64,000 nt of DNA from the NCBI GenBank assembly GCA_945957365.1, contig CAMFKI010000008.1:62001-126000 (forward strand), written 5' to 3'. The notes under the pieces are model-generated. The model was not told the origin of the DNA, did not search any database, and saw nothing but the letters and a program-made list of their open reading frames with translations. Source of the stretch: an uncultured Alphaproteobacteria bacterium. GTDB lineage: Bacteria > Pseudomonadota > Alphaproteobacteria > Rhizobiales > Aestuariivirgaceae. Positions 19,060 to 29,232 of the stretch are shown piece by piece. Within the stretch, counting starts at the first letter, position 1; each line of letters begins with the position of its first letter. The position numbers and the translations under genes were made by a program.

Positions 19060-20616
19060 CTAGCGTTTCAGCATCGACTTCAATTCGGAGAAGCCCATCG
19101 CCCCCGTCGCGTGAGCAAGCAGGAAATACCCGACGACGCCTCCTGAGACGAGAGCCGACAAGGCCCAGGCTGCGGCCAGAAAGCCCGCATGTTCGGCGTA
19201 ATTTCCTTCGAGCGCCCAGGCGCCCGCCAGCAAGAGGCCTCCCATCACCAGTGCGGAAGCGACAATCCTGGGCAGACGTTGGCGCGACCGGTCATCAAGA
19301 GAAAACAGCCCGCGCCGCGACAAGGTGACACCCAGCAGGATCGCGTTGGTCCAGGCTGCCAGCGACGTGGCAAGAGCGATGCCGACGTGACCGATGACGC
19401 GGGAGAGCAGAAGACTGCCAACGACGTTGACCACGACCGACACAACCGCAAAGCGCATGGGTGTTCGGGTGTCTTCCCGCGCGAAGAAGCCGGGCTGAAA
19501 CACCTTGGAGAGCGAAAAGGCAGGGAGCCCCGAGGCGAAGGCCAGAAGGGCGGGCGCCACGGCGAATGTGTCGGCGCGTTTGAATGCCCCGTGTTCGAAA
19601 ACCGTGTGGATGATGGGATGCGGTATGGCCATGAGCGCAATGGCTGCGGGCATAGTCAGGAACATCGACAGTTCCAGCGCCCTGTTCTGGCTGTTCAAGG
19701 CGCCCGCCTCGTCACCTGCCCGGAGGCGGCGGGACAGGTCCGGCAGCAGCACGACCCCGATGGCCACCCCGATCACGCCCAGTGGCAGCTGATACAGCCG
19801 ATCCGCATAATAGAGGAAGGCGACCGCCCCCGGAAGAGTCGTGGCGATCATCGTCGCAACGACCAGGTTGATCTGCATCACACCGCCCGACACGATGCCT
19901 GGGCCCGACAGCATGATGACCTTCTTGACGTCGGGCGTGAAGCGCGGCCACCTCGGCACAAGTCGCATGCCGGCACGACGGCACGCATTGGTGAGCAAGG
20001 CGTACTGTGCAATGCCAGACGCGAAAAGCCCCCAGGCGAAGATGTAACCTGTCTCCGGCGAGTTTCCCGTGGCCATGATCCACGCCACCACGTTGGAGGC
20101 AATCATCACGATGTTGAGAAGGATGGGGGCCGCCGCGGCGGCGGTAAAGCGGTTGAGGCTGTTCAGCACGCCCGATTGCAGCGCAGTGAGCGACATGAAG
20201 AGAAGATAGGGAAAGCAGATGCGCGTGAGGTCCACCGCCAGCTGGAACTTCTCTCCGCTTTCCTTGAAGCCGGGAGCGATGACATAGATCACCCACGGCA
20301 TTGCAATCATCGCGGCAGCCGAAAACACGATGAGCCATGCCAGGAGGAACGAAAACACCTCGATGGCGAAGTCGCGTGCCTTGGCTTGACCCTCGCCTTC
20401 CACGCGCTTTGCAAACAGCGGCACGAAGGCATTGTTGAAGGCTCCCTCGGCGAAGAGCGCCCGAAACAGATTGGGAAAGCGCTGCGCCACGAAAAAGGCT
20501 TCGGCGACGAAGCTCGTGCCGAGCGCGAAGGCAATCAGCTGATCACGAAGAAATCCCAGCACCCGGCTCACCAGCGTGAGGCCGCCAACGGTGGCTGCGG
20601 ATTTGAGCATCGACAT
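19060..20616 (-). CDS. murJ: MurJ lipid II flippase
   Basis: 518 residues from the first ATG of the ATG-TCG-ATG start. MurJ flips lipid II across the inner membrane for peptidoglycan synthesis. The MOP-fold pattern of about fourteen hydrophobic segments is present, and the N terminus SAATVGGLTLVSRVLGFLRD and the block FLFALFAEGAF-like (here RALFAEGAFNNAFVPLF) are characteristic. The start lies 5 bases after the glnD stop; a longer frame to 20976 would run inside glnD in another frame. Confidence 0.97.
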   Translation of the reverse strand: MSMLKSAATVGGLTLVSRVLGFLRDQLIAFALGTSFVAEAFFVAQRFPNLFRALFAEGAFNNAFVPLFAKRVEGEGQAKARDFAIEVFSFLLAWLIVFSAAAMIAMPWVIYVIAPGFKESGEKFQLAVDLTRICFPYLLFMSLTALQSGVLNSLNRFTAAAAAPILLNIVMIASNVVAWIMATGNSPETGYIFAWGLFASGIAQYALLTNACRRAGMRLVPRWPRFTPDVKKVIMLSGPGIVSGGVMQINLVVATMIATTLPGAVAFLYYADRLYQLPLGVIGVAIGVVLLPDLSRRLRAGDEAGALNSQNRALELSMFLTMPAAIALMAIPHPIIHTVFEHGAFKRADTFAVAPALLAFASGLPAFSLSKVFQPGFFAREDTRTPMRFAVVSVVVNVVGSLLLSRVIGHVGIALATSLAAWTNAILLGVTLSRRGLFSLDDRSRQRLPRIVASALVMGGLLLAGAWALEGNYAEHAGFLAAAWALSALVSGGVVGYFLLAHATGAMGFSELKSMLKR

Positions 20617-20621
20617 GTGGT

Positions 20622-23384
20622 TCAGGCCTTGTGCGGGAGGGCTTGCGCCCCTGGTTTGAGGATGTTTGCGAGCGCGTGCTCGATCTGCTTGTGGCGCGTC
20701 GCGCTTTCGATCTTCGCACCCGTCAGGTCTGTCACGTAGAAGACGTCGACGGCCTTTTCGCCGAAGGTCGTGACATGCGCCGAGGCGATATTGAGGTTGA
20801 GCTGGTAGAGCGCCTCGGTGAGATCGTAGAGCAATGCGATGCGGTCGAGGCCGTTGATCTCGATGACGGTGAAGCGGTTCGAGGACTGGTTGTCGATGAT
20901 GACGCGCGGCTCGACGGTGAAGGCCTTGATGCGGTGCTGCGGCTTGTAGGCCTTGGCCACGGCCTCCTTCAGCCAAAGCTCGCCGCGCAACGCCTTGCGC
21001 ACCAGTTCTGCGATGCGCTCGGCGCGCCGCCGCTCGTCTTCCTCATCCGCGAACTCCCGCTGGATGAGGATGGTGTCGAGTGCCATGCCGTCGGTCGTCG
21101 TGAAGATCTGCGCCCCGGCAATATTGGCTCCCGCCGCAGCGCAGGCTCCGGTGATGAGGGCCAGCAGGCGGGGATGATCGGGCGTATAGATCGACAGTTC
21201 GGTGATGGCTGTGAAGGCATCGGTCTCGAAGCTGGTCACCACGCTCTTCGGCGCCGCGCCGGAGATGAGCTCCGCGTGCTTCACCTGCTTTTCGGTTGAA
21301 CTGCCGAGCCAATAGGCATCGTAATGCCGCGCTGCATAGGCCGCACGCTGGTCCTCGTTCCATTCGGGCAGGCGGGCGAAGAAAGCGGCCTGGGCGCCTG
21401 CCACCCGCTCCTTGCGCGACACCGCCGTGTGACCGCCCGTCAGCACCGGCTCGGCTTCGGTGTAAAGGGTCCGCAGCAGCTGGCCTTTCCATCCATTCCA
21501 GACGCCGGGTCCGACGGCACGGATGTCGGCCACTGTCAGGATGATGAGCAGCTTGAGCCGTTCCAGGCTCTGCACCATGGCGCAAAAGTCGAGGATGGTC
21601 TTGAAATCGTTTAGATCGCGCATCTGCGCGGTCTCGCTCATCAGCAGGTGATGGCGGATGAGCCAGGCGACGGTTTCGGTCTCGGGCGCCGTGAGACCAA
21701 GGCGTGGACAAAGCTCCAGCGCGATGCGTTCCCCGGCGATCGAATGGTCCTCCTTGCGGCCCTTGGCGATGTCGTGGAGGAAGACGGCGACATAAAGAAG
21801 GCGGCGGCTGGTGATCGTGGGGAAAATTGCCGTCGACAGCGGATGATCTTCAGAGAGGTGTCCGCGCTCGATTGCCGAGAGATGGCCAACGGCGCGGATG
21901 AGGTGCTCGTCCACCGTATAGTGGTGATACATGTTGAACTGCATCATCGCTACGATCCGGCCAAAGGGCGGGATGAAGCGACCGAGCACGCCTGCTTCGT
22001 TCATCATGCGCAGCACGATGTCGGGCGTTTCGCTCGCGGTCAGCAGTTCGAGGAAGATGGCATTGGCTTCGGGATTGTCGAGAATGTTGCGGATGAGACC
22101 CAGCGACCGACGCAGGAGTTTCAGTGCATCGGGGTGAATTTCCGCGCCATGTCTGCCGGCAACCGCGAAGAGCCTGATGATGTTGACCGGGTTGCGAGTG
22201 AAGACATCCGGCGAACTCGGTACCACGCGGCCGCTTTCGACGCGGAAGTCGGGGGCATCGCGCAGGGTGCCCGAGGTTTTGGAGATCAGCCGTCCGAGCA
22301 CCCGTCCGAGTCCGGGTGCGTCCTTTACCTGCTGGGCCTCGAGGCTGGCACAGAGGATGCGCGTCAGATCGCCCACATCCTTTGCCACCAGGAAATAGTG
22401 CTTCATGAAGCGCTCGACGTGCTTCAGGCCGCCATGCGACGTGTAGCCCAGCCGCTCGGCTATGTCCGACTGCCGGTCGAAGCTCAAACGGTCGTCGCCC
22501 CGCCTCGAAAGAAAATGCAGGTGGCAGCGCACCGCCCATAAGAAGCGCTCGCACTTCTTGAAGATCGCGAGCTCCTCGGCGCTGAAGGCACCCTTCTCCG
22601 CGAGCTCATCCGTGGCATTGGTCGCGTAGATGAATTTCGCAATCCAGAACAAAGTGTTGAGGTCGCGCAGGCCGCCCTTGCCGTCCTTGACGTCCGGCTC
22701 CACGAGATAGCGGCTTTCACCCACCTTCAAGTGGCGCAGGTCACGCTCTGCAAGCTTGTCGGAGATGAAATCCTTCGCACCTTTGGATACGATCTCGCGG
22801 CGAAACGCGTCCACCAAGCGCTTGAAGAGCGCCTCGTTGCCGCAGATGTAGCGCGCTTCGAGAATGGCCGTCAGAATAGTGTTGTCGGATTTTGCCAAAC
22901 GAATGCATTCGTCGATGTTGCGCGTGGCATGCCCGACCTTCTGGCGGGTGTCCCACAAGCAGTAGAGCACGAATTCGACGATATTCTGTACGCGCTCCGA
23001 CTGCCGCGCCGGCAGCACGAACAGCAGGTCGATGTCGGAGCCGGGCGCCAGCGTACCGCGGCCGTAGCCGCCCACTGCGACGACGGCAATCGAGTCTTCG
23101 CCCTCTCTTGCCGGAAAGAGCTGTTTACTGGCGATCTCGAAGAGACTGCGGATCACCTGATCCTCGACAAAGCTGAGGAATTCGGCACAGCGGGTGCCGT
23201 CACCGTCGGCGAGGAGCTTCGTCTCGGCCATTCGGTGCGAGGCTTCGAGAGAAGCCTTCAGGATCTTGACGATCGCAGGCCGCAGTTCCGCATGGCCTGT
23301 GCCGAGGTGGGCAAGCATCGCCGTCAGATCGGCGTGCAACACATCGCCCGACACCAGGGCCTCCGGATTGCTGGAGAGCTTCAC
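20622..23384 (-). CDS. glnD: bifunctional uridylyltransferase/uridylyl-removing enzyme (PII sensor)
   Basis: 920 residues. GlnD uridylylates PII proteins under nitrogen limitation and removes UMP when glutamine is high. The nucleotidyltransferase motif GGYGRG...GSDID is at 105-119, a central HD domain carries VFLHDIAKG near 525, and two ACT domains occupy the C-terminal 200 residues (TPDHPRLLALITGACAAAG; INGLDRIALLYDLTEALY). Its ATG overlaps the mutS stop by 4 bp. The glnD-mutS-maeB neighbourhood is typical for rhizobia. Confidence 0.98.
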   Translation of the reverse strand: MKLSSNPEALVSGDVLHADLTAMLAHLGTGHAELRPAIVKILKASLEASHRMAETKLLADGDGTRCAEFLSFVEDQVIRSLFEIASKQLFPAREGEDSIAVVAVGGYGRGTLAPGSDIDLLFVLPARQSERVQNIVEFVLYCLWDTRQKVGHATRNIDECIRLAKSDNTILTAILEARYICGNEALFKRLVDAFRREIVSKGAKDFISDKLAERDLRHLKVGESRYLVEPDVKDGKGGLRDLNTLFWIAKFIYATNATDELAEKGAFSAEELAIFKKCERFLWAVRCHLHFLSRRGDDRLSFDRQSDIAERLGYTSHGGLKHVERFMKHYFLVAKDVGDLTRILCASLEAQQVKDAPGLGRVLGRLISKTSGTLRDAPDFRVESGRVVPSSPDVFTRNPVNIIRLFAVAGRHGAEIHPDALKLLRRSLGLIRNILDNPEANAIFLELLTASETPDIVLRMMNEAGVLGRFIPPFGRIVAMMQFNMYHHYTVDEHLIRAVGHLSAIERGHLSEDHPLSTAIFPTITSRRLLYVAVFLHDIAKGRKEDHSIAGERIALELCPRLGLTAPETETVAWLIRHHLLMSETAQMRDLNDFKTILDFCAMVQSLERLKLLIILTVADIRAVGPGVWNGWKGQLLRTLYTEAEPVLTGGHTAVSRKERVAGAQAAFFARLPEWNEDQRAAYAARHYDAYWLGSSTEKQVKHAELISGAAPKSVVTSFETDAFTAITELSIYTPDHPRLLALITGACAAAGANIAGAQIFTTTDGMALDTILIQREFADEEDERRRAERIAELVRKALRGELWLKEAVAKAYKPQHRIKAFTVEPRVIIDNQSSNRFTVIEINGLDRIALLYDLTEALYQLNLNIASAHVTTFGEKAVDVFYVTDLTGAKIESATRHKQIEHALANILKPGAQALPHKA

Positions 23385-26092
23385 GGCTGCCGCGCTCCGA
23401 GCAAGCCTTTCAGCTCGTAGATGAGAGCCAGCGCATCTTTCGGTGACAGGTCATCGGCGACGACGTCCTTGAGCTTGCTCTCAACGGCGCTTTCGGGTGG
23501 TGCCGGCGGGGGGGCCGCGGCGAACAGCGGCAGTTCGTCGGCCAGTCCCGCGGCCGGCGCTTTCGCGCCCTCGCGCTCGAGGCGCTCGAGAACCTTCTTC
23601 GCGCGCTGGATGACGGCGGCCGGGAGACCCGCAATCTGCGCCACGTGGATGCCGTAGGAGCGGTCCGCAACGCCGGCAACGACTTCATGCAGGAAGATGA
23701 TCTGGTCCTGCCATTCCTTCACCTTCATGGTCGCGTTGGCGAGGTGGGGAAGCTTGCTCGCCAGCTGGGTGAGCTCGTGATAGTGCGTGGCGAACAGCGC
23801 TCGGCACTTGTTGACGCCGTGGAGATGTTCGAGCGTCGCCCAAGCGATCGAAAGTCCGTCGTAAGTCGCAGTGCCGCGCCCGATCTCATCGAGGATGACG
23901 AATGACTTTTCGGTGGCCTGGTTGAGAATAGCGGCGGTTTCCACCATCTCCACCATGAAGGTGGAACGGCCACGCGCCAGGTCATCGGCCGCACCCACCC
24001 GGCTGAACAACCGGTCCACCACGCCGAAATGCGCTTCCGCGGCCGGCACGAAACACCCCATCTGCGCCAGAATGACGATCAAGGCATTCTGGCGGAGATA
24101 GGTCGACTTGCCCGCCATGTTGGGGCCTGTCAGCAGGCACAGGCGCTTGCCGTCGCCTGGAATCTCGCAGTCATTGGCGACGAAGGATCCGGACGCCTGG
24201 TCCTGCAAGGCAGCTTCGACCACCGGGTGCCGGCCACCGCGGACCCTGAACCCCGATGATCCATCGACACGCGGCCGCACAAAGCGCCGTCGCTCCGCAA
24301 CCTCGGCCAGTGCGGAAGCCGCGTCGAGATGCGCCGCGGCGTCGGCAATTTTGGAAAGGAGATCGCGCCGCGCCGTCACCCTTGCGCACAGCGACTGAAA
24401 GATCTCCAGTTCGAGCGCCAGGGCCTTCTCCGCTGCGGCGGCGATACGCTGATCGAGCGAAGCAAGTTCAGTTGTGACAAAGCGCATGGCGCTTGCTACC
24501 GTCTGGCGGTGGATGAATAGCCCCGCCTTGTCGGGCGACTGCAGCGCTGCCGCGGCGGCGGCCGGCACCTCGATGAAGTAGCCGAGCACGTTGTTGTGCT
24601 TCACCTTGAGCGACTTGACGCCGGATAGCTCGCAATAGCGGGTCTGCAGTCCGGCAATCACGTGGCGGGTTTCGTCTCGCAGCGAGCGGTTTTCGTCGAG
24701 ATCGGCGGAAAAGCCCTGCTTCACGAAACCGCCATCACGCGCCAGAACCGGGAGGTCGATGTCAAGCGCGGTGTCGAGCTCTCGCGCAAGGTCGAGGTCA
24801 CTCCAGCTCAACGTCTCGCAGATGGAATCAAGGTTTTCGGGAAGGCCGCTGATCGTCGCACTGGCGCCCAGCCGGTGGGCCAGGTGGCCAGCCATCATCA
24901 GGGCGTCGCGGATGCCCGCCAGATCGCGTGGACCGCCGCGTGCGATCGCCACCCGGCCCAGCGCACGCTCGAGGTCCGGCATGGCGGCGAGGAGCTTGCG
25001 AACATCTTCACGCAAGGCCGCATCGGCAACGAAATGCGCAACGTCGTCGAGCCGGTTGGCGATGGCATAGGGATCGCACAAGGGGTTCGACAGGCGTGAT
25101 ACGATGCAGCGCGAGCCTGCGGCCGTGATCGCGAGGTCGATCACGGAGAGCAGGCTGCCGCGTCGTTCGCCCGCCAGCGTGCGGGTGAGCTCGAGGTTGG
25201 CGCGCGTGGCAGGATCGATGAGCAGCACCGCGGCTGCGAGTTCGCGCCGCGGCGGCCGCAAATGGGGAACCTTCCCCGCCTGGGTGATGACGATGTAGTC
25301 GAGTAGTCCGCCCAGAGCCGAGACCTCGGCGCGCGAAAAGCTGCCGAAGCCCTCCAGCGCCTTGACGTCGAACTGCTCCTTGAGGCGCCGCTCGGCGGCA
25401 AGCGAGTCGAAGCGCACGGCCGGCAGCGGCGTCAAGGAAATCCGCATGCGCTCGAGCATTCCGGCGAATTCCGGATCGGCCAGCAATCCATCCGCGGCGA
25501 CAATCTCGCGCGGGTCGAGGCGGGTGAGGTCGGCAGACAGCCGCTGTGGCGACGTCTGCAGCACTGCAAGCTCGCCTGAGCTTATGTCTGCCCAGGCCAC
25601 CGCCATGTCGCCGGTCGCCTTGCTGCGGGTGATGCTGGCAAGAAAATTGTGGCTGCGGGAGTCGAGCAGGTTTTCCTCGGTCAGCGTGCCCGGCGTGACG
25701 AGGCGAACGACGTCACGCTTGACCACGGCCTTGGAGCCGCGCTTTCTCGCTTCCGCCGGGTCTTCCATCTGCTCGCAGACGGCAACGCGATGGCCCGTGC
25801 GGATGAGCTTCTGGAGATAGGCATCGGCGGCGTGGACCGGAACGCCGCACATTGGAATGTCCTCGCCCAGGTGCTTGCCGCGCTTGGTCAGCGCGATGCC
25901 GAGGGCGCTGGAAGCAACTTCCGCATCCTCGAAAAACAGCTCGTAGAAGTCACCCATCCGGAAGAACAGGAGGCTCCCTGGATTGGCCTGCTTCAGCACC
26001 AGGAATTGTGCCATGACGGGTGTCGCGCGGCTGGAGGCCTCCTCGCCCGTTCCCTCGGTCATGTTGTCCATCTCGTTCACGGCGCCTTCCAT
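23381..26092 (-). CDS. mutS: DNA mismatch repair protein MutS
   Basis: 903 residues. MutS recognises mismatches and short loops. The mismatch-binding FYE motif (RMGDFYELFFEDA) is near residue 48, Walker A GPNMAGKST is at about 656-664, and the conserved DEIGRGTATYDGLSIAWA block and a C-terminal helical region follow. I used the ATG at 26092; later in-frame ATGs (MDNMTEG) are possible. It diverges from maeB across a 112-bp gap that probably holds promoters for both. Confidence 0.97.
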   Translation of the reverse strand: MEGAVNEMDNMTEGTGEEASSRATPVMAQFLVLKQANPGSLLFFRMGDFYELFFEDAEVASSALGIALTKRGKHLGEDIPMCGVPVHAADAYLQKLIRTGHRVAVCEQMEDPAEARKRGSKAVVKRDVVRLVTPGTLTEENLLDSRSHNFLASITRSKATGDMAVAWADISSGELAVLQTSPQRLSADLTRLDPREIVAADGLLADPEFAGMLERMRISLTPLPAVRFDSLAAERRLKEQFDVKALEGFGSFSRAEVSALGGLLDYIVITQAGKVPHLRPPRRELAAAVLLIDPATRANLELTRTLAGERRGSLLSVIDLAITAAGSRCIVSRLSNPLCDPYAIANRLDDVAHFVADAALREDVRKLLAAMPDLERALGRVAIARGGPRDLAGIRDALMMAGHLAHRLGASATISGLPENLDSICETLSWSDLDLARELDTALDIDLPVLARDGGFVKQGFSADLDENRSLRDETRHVIAGLQTRYCELSGVKSLKVKHNNVLGYFIEVPAAAAAALQSPDKAGLFIHRQTVASAMRFVTTELASLDQRIAAAAEKALALELEIFQSLCARVTARRDLLSKIADAAAHLDAASALAEVAERRRFVRPRVDGSSGFRVRGGRHPVVEAALQDQASGSFVANDCEIPGDGKRLCLLTGPNMAGKSTYLRQNALIVILAQMGCFVPAAEAHFGVVDRLFSRVGAADDLARGRSTFMVEMVETAAILNQATEKSFVILDEIGRGTATYDGLSIAWATLEHLHGVNKCRALFATHYHELTQLASKLPHLANATMKVKEWQDQIIFLHEVVAGVADRSYGIHVAQIAGLPAAVIQRAKKVLERLEREGAKAPAAGLADELPLFAAAPPPAPPESAVESKLKDVVADDLSPKDALALIYELKGLLGARQP

Positions 26093-26136
26093 AGCAGGAA
26101 TCGACCAAAGAGGTACAAGCGGCGATTTCGGAACGC

Positions 26137-26165
26137 TTGAGTGTCTCCCCCCACCCCTCTAGGCT
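26137..26165 (+). promoter_or_regulatory. candidate maeB promoter
   Basis: TTGAGT (26137-26142) and TAGGCT (26160-26165) are 17 bases apart in the mutS-maeB divergent gap. The predicted leader to the maeB ATG is about 33 bases and holds a GGGG ribosome site. The -10 matches the consensus in only three positions. Confidence 0.35.
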
Positions 26166-26204
26166 GTCAGGCTCACGTTCGAGAACTGTTTTTGGGGCAA
26201 AGAC

Positions 26205-28475
26205 ATGGATCAGAAGCCGCGCCGTCCGACCATCACCGACGAGGAGGCCCTGCAGTTCCACCAGCGCGGCAAGCCCGGAAAGCTGGAAATCACCCCCACC
26301 AAGCCAATGGCCACCCAGCGTGACCTGTCGCTGGCCTATAGCCCGGGTGTGGCTGTCCCGGTCCGCCGGATCGCAGAGAACCCGGAAACGGCATACGATT
26401 ACACAGCAAAGGGCAACCTGGTCGCCGTCATCTCCAACGGTACCGCCATCCTGGGTCTGGGCGATCTCGGCGCGCTGGCGTCGAAACCGGTGATGGAGGG
26501 GAAGGCCGTCCTGTTCAAGCGCTTTGCCGACGTCGATTCGATCGATCTGGAGGTCGACACCAAGGACGTCGAGCAGTTCATCAATGCGGTGCGGTATCTC
26601 GGCCCCTCCTTCGGCGGGATCAATCTCGAAGACATCAAAGCGCCGGACTGCTTCATCATCGAACAGCGCCTGCGGGAAATGATGGACATTCCGGTCTTCC
26701 ACGACGACCAGCACGGCACAGCCATCATTGCCACGGCAGGCCTCATAAACGCACTGCACCTGACGAAGCGCGATCTCAAGACGGCGAGGATCGTCTGCAA
26801 CGGCGCAGGAGCGGCGGCCATCGCTTGCGTCGAACTTGTCAAGTCGCTGGGCGTGCCGAATGGCAACGTCATCCTCGCGGACTCAAAGGGCGTCGTCTAC
26901 AAGGGCCGGACCGAGGGCATGAACCAGTGGAAGTCCGCCCATGCCGTCGAGACTGCGGCGCGGTCGCTGGCCGACGCGATGGAAGGTGCTGACGTGTTCT
27001 TCGGCCTTTCGGTGGCAGGCGCCCTCACGCCCGCCATGGTCAAGAGCATGGCCGAAAATCCCATCATCTTCGCCATGGCGAACCCCGATCCCGAGATCAC
27101 GCCGGAGGATGTGCTGAAGGTGCGCCAGGACGCGATCATGGCAACGGGACGATCCGACTACGCCAACCAGATCAACAACGTTCTCGGCTTTCCTTACATC
27201 TTCCGGGGCGCGCTCGACGTGCGGGCCCGGACCATCAACGACGAGATGAAGATCGCCGCGGCCCATGCTTTGGCCGGGCTTGCTCGCGAGGACGTGCCGG
27301 ATGAGGTGGCCGCAGCCTACCATGGTCCCAGGCCTTCCTTCGGGCGCGACTATCTCATCCCCGTGCCCTTCGATCCGCGTCTGATTTCCACCATCCCCGT
27401 GGCTGTGGCCCGGGCCGCCATGGAAAGCGGTGTCGCCCGCCATCACATCGCCGATCTCGAAGACTACAAGCAGACCCTGTCGGCGCGCCTCGATCCCATC
27501 GCCGGAACGCTGCAGAGCGTGTTCGGCAAGGTGCGCGTGGCGCCCAAGCGCGTGGTCTTCGCCGAGGGTGAGGAAGACCGCATGATCCGCGCTGCCAACA
27601 GCTATGCCGCGGCGGGCCTCGGCCGCGCCATCCTCATCGGCCGCGAGACCCAAATCCAGCAGACCCTCGCAAGCAGCGGGCTCGAACTCAACGAAAGCGT
27701 CGACGTCTCCAATGCCCGCGTTTCGGAACGCAACGTCGACTATGCAAATTTCCTCTACGAGCGACTTCAGCGCAACGGGTTCCTGCTGCGCGATTGCCAG
27801 CGCATGGTGAATCAGGATCGCAACGTCTTCGCCGCCTGCATGGTTGCGATGGGCGATGCCGATGCGATGGTGACGGGCCTCACGCGCAATTTTTCGGTGG
27901 CCCTCGACAACGTGCGTCAGGCGGTCGACAATCGGCCTGGTCACCGGCCGATCGGGGTGTCGATGGCACTCGTCCGTGGTCGGACGGTTTTCATCGCGGA
28001 TACGTCGATCCACGAATTGCCCTCGCCCACTGAATTGGCGGACATCGCGCAGGAGGCAGCTGGCGTCGCACGCCGCTTCGGCTATGAACCTCGCGTCGCC
28101 TTCCTGTCCTATTCCACCTTCGGCTATCCCCGCGGTGAACGTGCCGCCTATGTGCGCGATGCGGTGTCGGTTCTCGATCGGCGCAACGTCGACTTCGAAT
28201 ATGATGGCGAGATGGCGGCCGACGTAGCCTTGTCGCGCGAGGCCATGGCACTCTATCCTTTCTGCCGCCTCACGGGACCCGCAAACGTGCTGGTGATGCC
28301 CGCCGCGCACTCGGCTTCGATTTCAACGAAGATGCTTCAGCAACTTGGTGGCGTGACGGTCGTGGGGCCCCTGCTCACCGGTCTCGACCGGCCGGTGCAG
28401 ATCGCGTCCATGTCCGCAACCGCTTCGGAAATTCTCAACCTTGCAGCCATCGCCGCCTACGACATCAATCGTTAG
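26205..28475 (+). CDS. maeB: malic enzyme with C-terminal phosphotransacetylase-like domain
   Basis: 756 residues. Residues about 1-410 are a malic enzyme (SLAYSPGVAVPV, NGTAILGLGDLGALASKPVMEGKA with breaks, FHDDQHGTAI, NAD(P)-binding CNGAGAAAIA). From about 430 to the end there is a phosphate-acetyltransferase-like domain (FAEGEEDRMIRAA ... MPAAHSASISTKML). This chimeric form converts malate to pyruvate and CO2; in Sinorhizobium the Dme and Tme enzymes have this layout and the extra domain has no transacetylase activity. NAD or NADP preference cannot be read from the sequence. It overlaps olsB by 11 bp tail to tail. Confidence 0.96.
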   Translation: MDQKPRRPTITDEEALQFHQRGKPGKLEITPTKPMATQRDLSLAYSPGVAVPVRRIAENPETAYDYTAKGNLVAVISNGTAILGLGDLGALASKPVMEGKAVLFKRFADVDSIDLEVDTKDVEQFINAVRYLGPSFGGINLEDIKAPDCFIIEQRLREMMDIPVFHDDQHGTAIIATAGLINALHLTKRDLKTARIVCNGAGAAAIACVELVKSLGVPNGNVILADSKGVVYKGRTEGMNQWKSAHAVETAARSLADAMEGADVFFGLSVAGALTPAMVKSMAENPIIFAMANPDPEITPEDVLKVRQDAIMATGRSDYANQINNVLGFPYIFRGALDVRARTINDEMKIAAAHALAGLAREDVPDEVAAAYHGPRPSFGRDYLIPVPFDPRLISTIPVAVARAAMESGVARHHIADLEDYKQTLSARLDPIAGTLQSVFGKVRVAPKRVVFAEGEEDRMIRAANSYAAAGLGRAILIGRETQIQQTLASSGLELNESVDVSNARVSERNVDYANFLYERLQRNGFLLRDCQRMVNQDRNVFAACMVAMGDADAMVTGLTRNFSVALDNVRQAVDNRPGHRPIGVSMALVRGRTVFIADTSIHELPSPTELADIAQEAAGVARRFGYEPRVAFLSYSTFGYPRGERAAYVRDAVSVLDRRNVDFEYDGEMAADVALSREAMALYPFCRLTGPANVLVMPAAHSASISTKMLQQLGGVTVVGPLLTGLDRPVQIASMSATASEILNLAAIAAYDINR

Positions 28476-29232
28476 GCGCGCCGAAATGCGCAAAGTAGCG
28501 CGCGTTGATGACTGACACCGGAAGGATGATCAGGACGTCGATGGTGTTGAACTGTGGATCGACGACGGCGCCATCGCCGATGAAGCAGCCGAGCCGCAGA
28601 TAGCCCTTTATGAGGGGCGGCAGCTGCCGCAGCGCCTTCTTCCGCTCCAGGCTGGACGGCGCAAGGGGTTGCATGGGGATCCGGCGTGCCGGCTGTGCAC
28701 CGACCCTCCATTCGGGCGGCGCCGCAGCGGCAGCGAGAAAGCCAAGTGACAGGGCATGTTCCGTGGGGTCAGTCCCCTCGAGACTGGCGCAGCCCAGCAT
28801 GACATTCATATCGTGGGCGCGGACATAGTTCCAGATGCCCTTCCAGAGCAGCTCGACGACAGGTCTGGTGCGGTAGGGTTTCAGAACACATGAACGGCCG
28901 AGTTCCAGAAACTTGAGATCCGGGTGCCTGGCGATCAAGGGTGCGACGTCGAACTCGGCCTGGGAATAGAAACCCTGGTGCGCCTCCGCCACCTCCTGGC
29001 GGAGCAGGCGGTACGTTCCGATCAGTTCGCCATCGGCCAACTTGATCGAATCTTCCGTTGCTGTCTCACGGCGGATCACTACCAGGTGGTCACAGATCGG
29101 GTCGAATTCGTCTCCATCCACGTGGTGCATGGCCATGTCGCCGATTGGGGTGGCGCCCAGTTCCTCGTAGAAGACCCTGTAGCGCAGCCGCTGGCATGCC
29201 TCGATCTCGTCGCGGCCTGATGCCTGACGCAA
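28465..29232 (-). CDS. olsB: OlsB-like GNAT N-acyltransferase (hemolysin family)
   Basis: At least 255 residues. The GNAT core RLRYRVFYEELGA, LGRSCVLKPYRTRPVVELLWKG (broken here for length) and LIKGYLRLGC match the ornithine-lipid acyltransferase OlsB, which moves a 3-hydroxyacyl chain from ACP to ornithine. The first usual start codon is the TTG at 29232, but the frame stays open upstream to 29283 and reads RPDIRVERGDLI, which looks like a real N terminus. A CTG at 29277 has GAGGGAG about 9 bases before it, so the true start may be there. It lies downstream of the hybrid kinase and converges on maeB, as in Sinorhizobium. Confidence 0.85.
   Translation of the reverse strand: MRQASGRDEIEACQRLRYRVFYEELGATPIGDMAMHHVDGDEFDPICDHLVVIRRETATEDSIKLADGELIGTYRLLRQEVAEAHQGFYSQAEFDVAPLIARHPDLKFLELGRSCVLKPYRTRPVVELLWKGIWNYVRAHDMNVMLGCASLEGTDPTEHALSLGFLAAAAAPPEWRVGAQPARRIPMQPLAPSSLERKKALRQLPPLIKGYLRLGCFIGDGAVVDPQFNTIDVLIILPVSVINARYFAHFGAPND

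Noticed and set aside
26883..28310. 475-residue frame antisense to maeB
   Set aside because: Rich in His, Arg and Gly with no domain pattern, no ribosome site, and fully explained as a shadow of maeB.
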